Below, in pieces: positions 6,386 to 7,903 of a DNA stretch of 7,903 nucleotides. The translations under genes and the position numbers were made by a program. The DNA lies in assembly GCA_014239225.1 (NCBI GenBank), contig JAAZZI010000032.1:1-7903 (forward strand), in the 5' to 3' direction. A model generated the notes under the pieces. The model had not been told where the DNA came from and did no database searches. It was given only the letters and a program-made list of their open reading frames with translations. Position 1 is the first letter of the stretch. The number at the start of each line of letters is the position of its first letter. This DNA comes from Gammaproteobacteria bacterium (lineage in GTDB: Bacteria; Pseudomonadota; Gammaproteobacteria; Eutrophobiales; Eutrophobiaceae).

Positions 6386-7723
6386 ATGAGCCTTAGGATC
6401 AGGCTTAATATCTTAATTACTACACTACTAATTATCTTATTTTTATGTAGTAGTTTTTATACGATTTCGCATGCACGTAATTCTGTGCACAGTGAAGTTG
6501 AATCAAGTACACAGCTTGCCCTCCAGCTTATTCAAGCCGTATCAGCTTCTCTCTTGTCTGATTCTGACGAACAGAGACAGTTTAAATTTTTGCGCAAATT
6601 GACTGAATTAGACACGATAAGACATATACGTATAGAAATTCGCAGCCCTACAGATGTCCTGATACCGGCAGAGGATAATATTTTATTTCTGGAAAGTGAC
6701 GCACCAAGATGGTTTATTAATCTAGTTAAACCGCCAGCGACAGAAATTCGTCGATGGTTATATACACCAGTAACATCACCAATAGATATTCTTATAAAGC
6801 CGGATCCATTAGATGAAATCCATGAAAGCTGGGTTGAAACTAGAAATATTTTAATATTCCTCTCAATTTTTATTATTCTAGTTAATGCTCTTATATATGT
6901 TGCGATAGGTCTTTACTTATCACCTATTGAAAAAATATTAGATGGATTGTCTAGCATCAAAAAAGGAAATTATAAATTAAAACTTCCCCATTTTCGTTTA
7001 CCGGAGCTTGAAAAAATATCACAACAATTTAATCATATGACACAAGTGCTATTAGAAACGAAAGCAAGAAATCAATTATTAACAAAACGCTCCCTTGAAA
7101 TCCAAGAAGAAGAAAGACGTAATCTTTCTCAAGAACTTCATGATGAATTAGGACAAACCATTACTGCGATAAAAGCCGTAGCAGTATCAATTTCAAATAA
7201 AACTACATTAGAAAAAAGATATATAAATTCTAGCGTAAAAACTATTATTGAGTATTCAGATCATATTTATCAGGTTGCAAAAAATATGATGCACAGATTA
7301 AGACCTTCTGTTCTAGATGAATTTGGTTTAGTTAAGGCGTTACAGAATATGATTGATGAATGGAATGATAATCAAGATGATATTTTTTGTGATTTTACGT
7401 TTTTAGATGTGCCTACTGATTTATCGGAATCATTAAAAATTAATATATATAGAATCACTCAAGAAAGTTTAACTAATTCATTGAAACATTCTAATGCTAG
7501 TAAGGTTACTGTGACAATTAAAAAAAATAGGCTTAATAATACAGAAAGAATTAACCTGAAAATAGAGGATAATGGTATTGGTATAGATAAAGATAAAATA
7601 ATTCCTGGCTTTGGATTGTTGGGAATGAAGGAACGTGTTGAGATGAATGATGGTGTGTTTGAATTTGAAAGTTCAATAGGAAATGGTGTGAAAATAAATA
7701 TATTTGTTCCAATTAAAAGCTGA
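6386..7723 (+). CDS. Membrane histidine kinase, HisKA_3 (NarL/DegS) type with MoxY/LapD-like sensor domain
   Basis: Predicted 445-residue sensor kinase. Order of parts: membrane helix at about 7-28; periplasmic domain about 29-153; second helix about 154-178; HAMP linker about 178-230; HisKA_3 dimerisation domain with EEERRNLSQELHDELGQT (241-258) and phospho-acceptor His252; then an HATPase domain with N-box ITQESLTNSLKH (357-368, Asn364), G1 box DNGIGI (395-400) and GFGLLGMKERV (408-418). The sensor region, with EVESSTQLALQLI, LDTIRHIRIEI and APRWFINLV, resembles the LapD_MoxY_N periplasmic domain of MoxY-type kinases; I recognise this by pattern only. Such kinases phosphorylate NarL/LuxR-type response regulators, but none lies downstream: the next gene is convergent. 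The ATG at 6386 has GAGGT 11 bases upstream. It is divergent from the TonB2 operon. Kinase call firm; signal and target unknown. Confidence 0.93.
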   Translation: MSLRIRLNILITTLLIILFLCSSFYTISHARNSVHSEVESSTQLALQLIQAVSASLLSDSDEQRQFKFLRKLTELDTIRHIRIEIRSPTDVLIPAEDNILFLESDAPRWFINLVKPPATEIRRWLYTPVTSPIDILIKPDPLDEIHESWVETRNILIFLSIFIILVNALIYVAIGLYLSPIEKILDGLSSIKKGNYKLKLPHFRLPELEKISQQFNHMTQVLLETKARNQLLTKRSLEIQEEERRNLSQELHDELGQTITAIKAVAVSISNKTTLEKRYINSSVKTIIEYSDHIYQVAKNMMHRLRPSVLDEFGLVKALQNMIDEWNDNQDDIFCDFTFLDVPTDLSESLKINIYRITQESLTNSLKHSNASKVTVTIKKNRLNNTERINLKIEDNGIGIDKDKIIPGFGLLGMKERVEMNDGVFEFESSIGNGVKINIFVPIKS

Positions 7724-7813
7724 GATTTAATTTTATGAAAAAAATAAAATGGACTATAAATTATATAATTTAGCAAAAAAAATATACTATAATATTAGAT
7801 AAATTTAATCAGA
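7724..7813. other. AT-rich convergent intergenic region
   Basis: This 90-bp gap lies between the convergent ends of the kinase gene and the partial barrel gene, where a bidirectional terminator would be expected. It holds several A/T-only inverted repeats: ATTTTAT and ATAAAAT (7730-7736 and 7744-7750), a perfect 16-bp palindrome (7757-7772), and AATAT with ATATT around 7782-7797. The last, read on the minus strand, runs into a T-tract and is the best, though weak, terminator candidate for the barrel gene. No GC-rich stem exists, so no classical intrinsic terminator can be claimed. Confidence 0.35.
7757..7772. repeat. 16-bp perfect A/T palindrome
   Basis: TAAATTATATAATTTA reads the same on both strands. 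It sits in the middle of the convergent gap and is followed on the plus strand by GC and a run of A, not T. As an RNA stem it would be weak because it lacks GC pairs and has no loop, so a terminator role is doubtful. Confidence 0.4.
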
Positions 7814-7903
7814 TTAGAATTTCATTTCTATTTTAATATTCATAACTATTAAACCTGTTCCTGACCAATGTCCATATTTAGTAACATCATATTTTTTATA
7901 TTC
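7814..7903 (-). CDS. C-terminal end of a probable outer-membrane beta-barrel protein (partial)
   Basis: An open frame enters from the right edge and ends with TAA at 7814-7816, giving 29 visible residues. The last 13, GLIVMNIKIEMKF, alternate hydrophobic residues (Phe, Met, Ile, Ile, Met at positions -1, -3, -5, -7, -9) with polar ones (Lys, Glu, Lys, Asn) and finish in Phe. That is the classical C-terminal beta-signal recognised by the BAM complex in outer-membrane barrels. Before it comes an aromatic and Gly-rich loop-like stretch (KYGHWSGTG). The gene is convergent with the kinase. A TonB-dependent receptor would fit the neighbourhood, but a porin or another barrel is equally possible from 29 residues. 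The start and most of the gene are outside the window. Confidence 0.55.
   Translation of the reverse strand, partial: EYKKYDVTKYGHWSGTGLIVMNIKIEMKF

Noticed and set aside
7724..7813. Classical intrinsic terminator for the kinase gene.
   Set aside because: All hairpins here are A/T only and none is followed by a T-tract on the plus strand; only the minus-strand candidate near 7782-7797 has one.

Overview
The window comes from an AT-rich bacterial chromosome, most probably a gammaproteobacterium. The main clue is a complete TonB2-type energy-transduction operon with the gene order known from Vibrio and related marine gammaproteobacteria: DUF3450 protein, TtpC (a long ExbB-like protein), ExbB2, ExbD2, TonB2 and a TPR protein. 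The species cannot be named from the sequence alone. No mobile element, CRISPR array, tRNA or rRNA was seen.

Layout from right to left on the minus strand: DUF3450 (6210-5392), ttpC (5395-3950), exbB (3912-3364), exbD (3355-2948), tonB (2927-2244), TPR protein (2247-1012) and a TraB/GumN-family protein (959-12). The first six are tightly packed: two ATGA overlaps (DUF3450/ttpC and tonB/TPR) and gaps of 37, 8 and 20 bp. They are very likely one transcript. The TraB/GumN gene follows after 52 bp and may be a seventh member. Divergent from the operon, a membrane histidine kinase of the NarL/DegS type (HisKA_3) with a MoxY/LapD-like periplasmic domain runs on the plus strand (6386-7723). The 175-bp divergent region (6211-6385) must carry promoters for both directions and contains inverted repeats. 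At the right edge a minus-strand gene enters, convergent with the kinase. Only its last 29 codons are visible, and they look like the terminal beta-strand of an outer-membrane barrel.

How the genes work together: TtpC, ExbB2 and ExbD2 form the inner-membrane proton-driven part, and TonB2 reaches across the periplasm to TonB-dependent outer-membrane receptors. The DUF3450 protein (periplasmic coiled coil) and the TPR protein (exported, helical repeats) are the accessory parts that define this type of system. The kinase is the natural candidate for sensing an envelope signal next to this operon, but no response regulator lies in the window, so a regulatory link is only a hypothesis. No convincing Fur box was found by eye, so the substrate (iron-siderophore or something else) is open.
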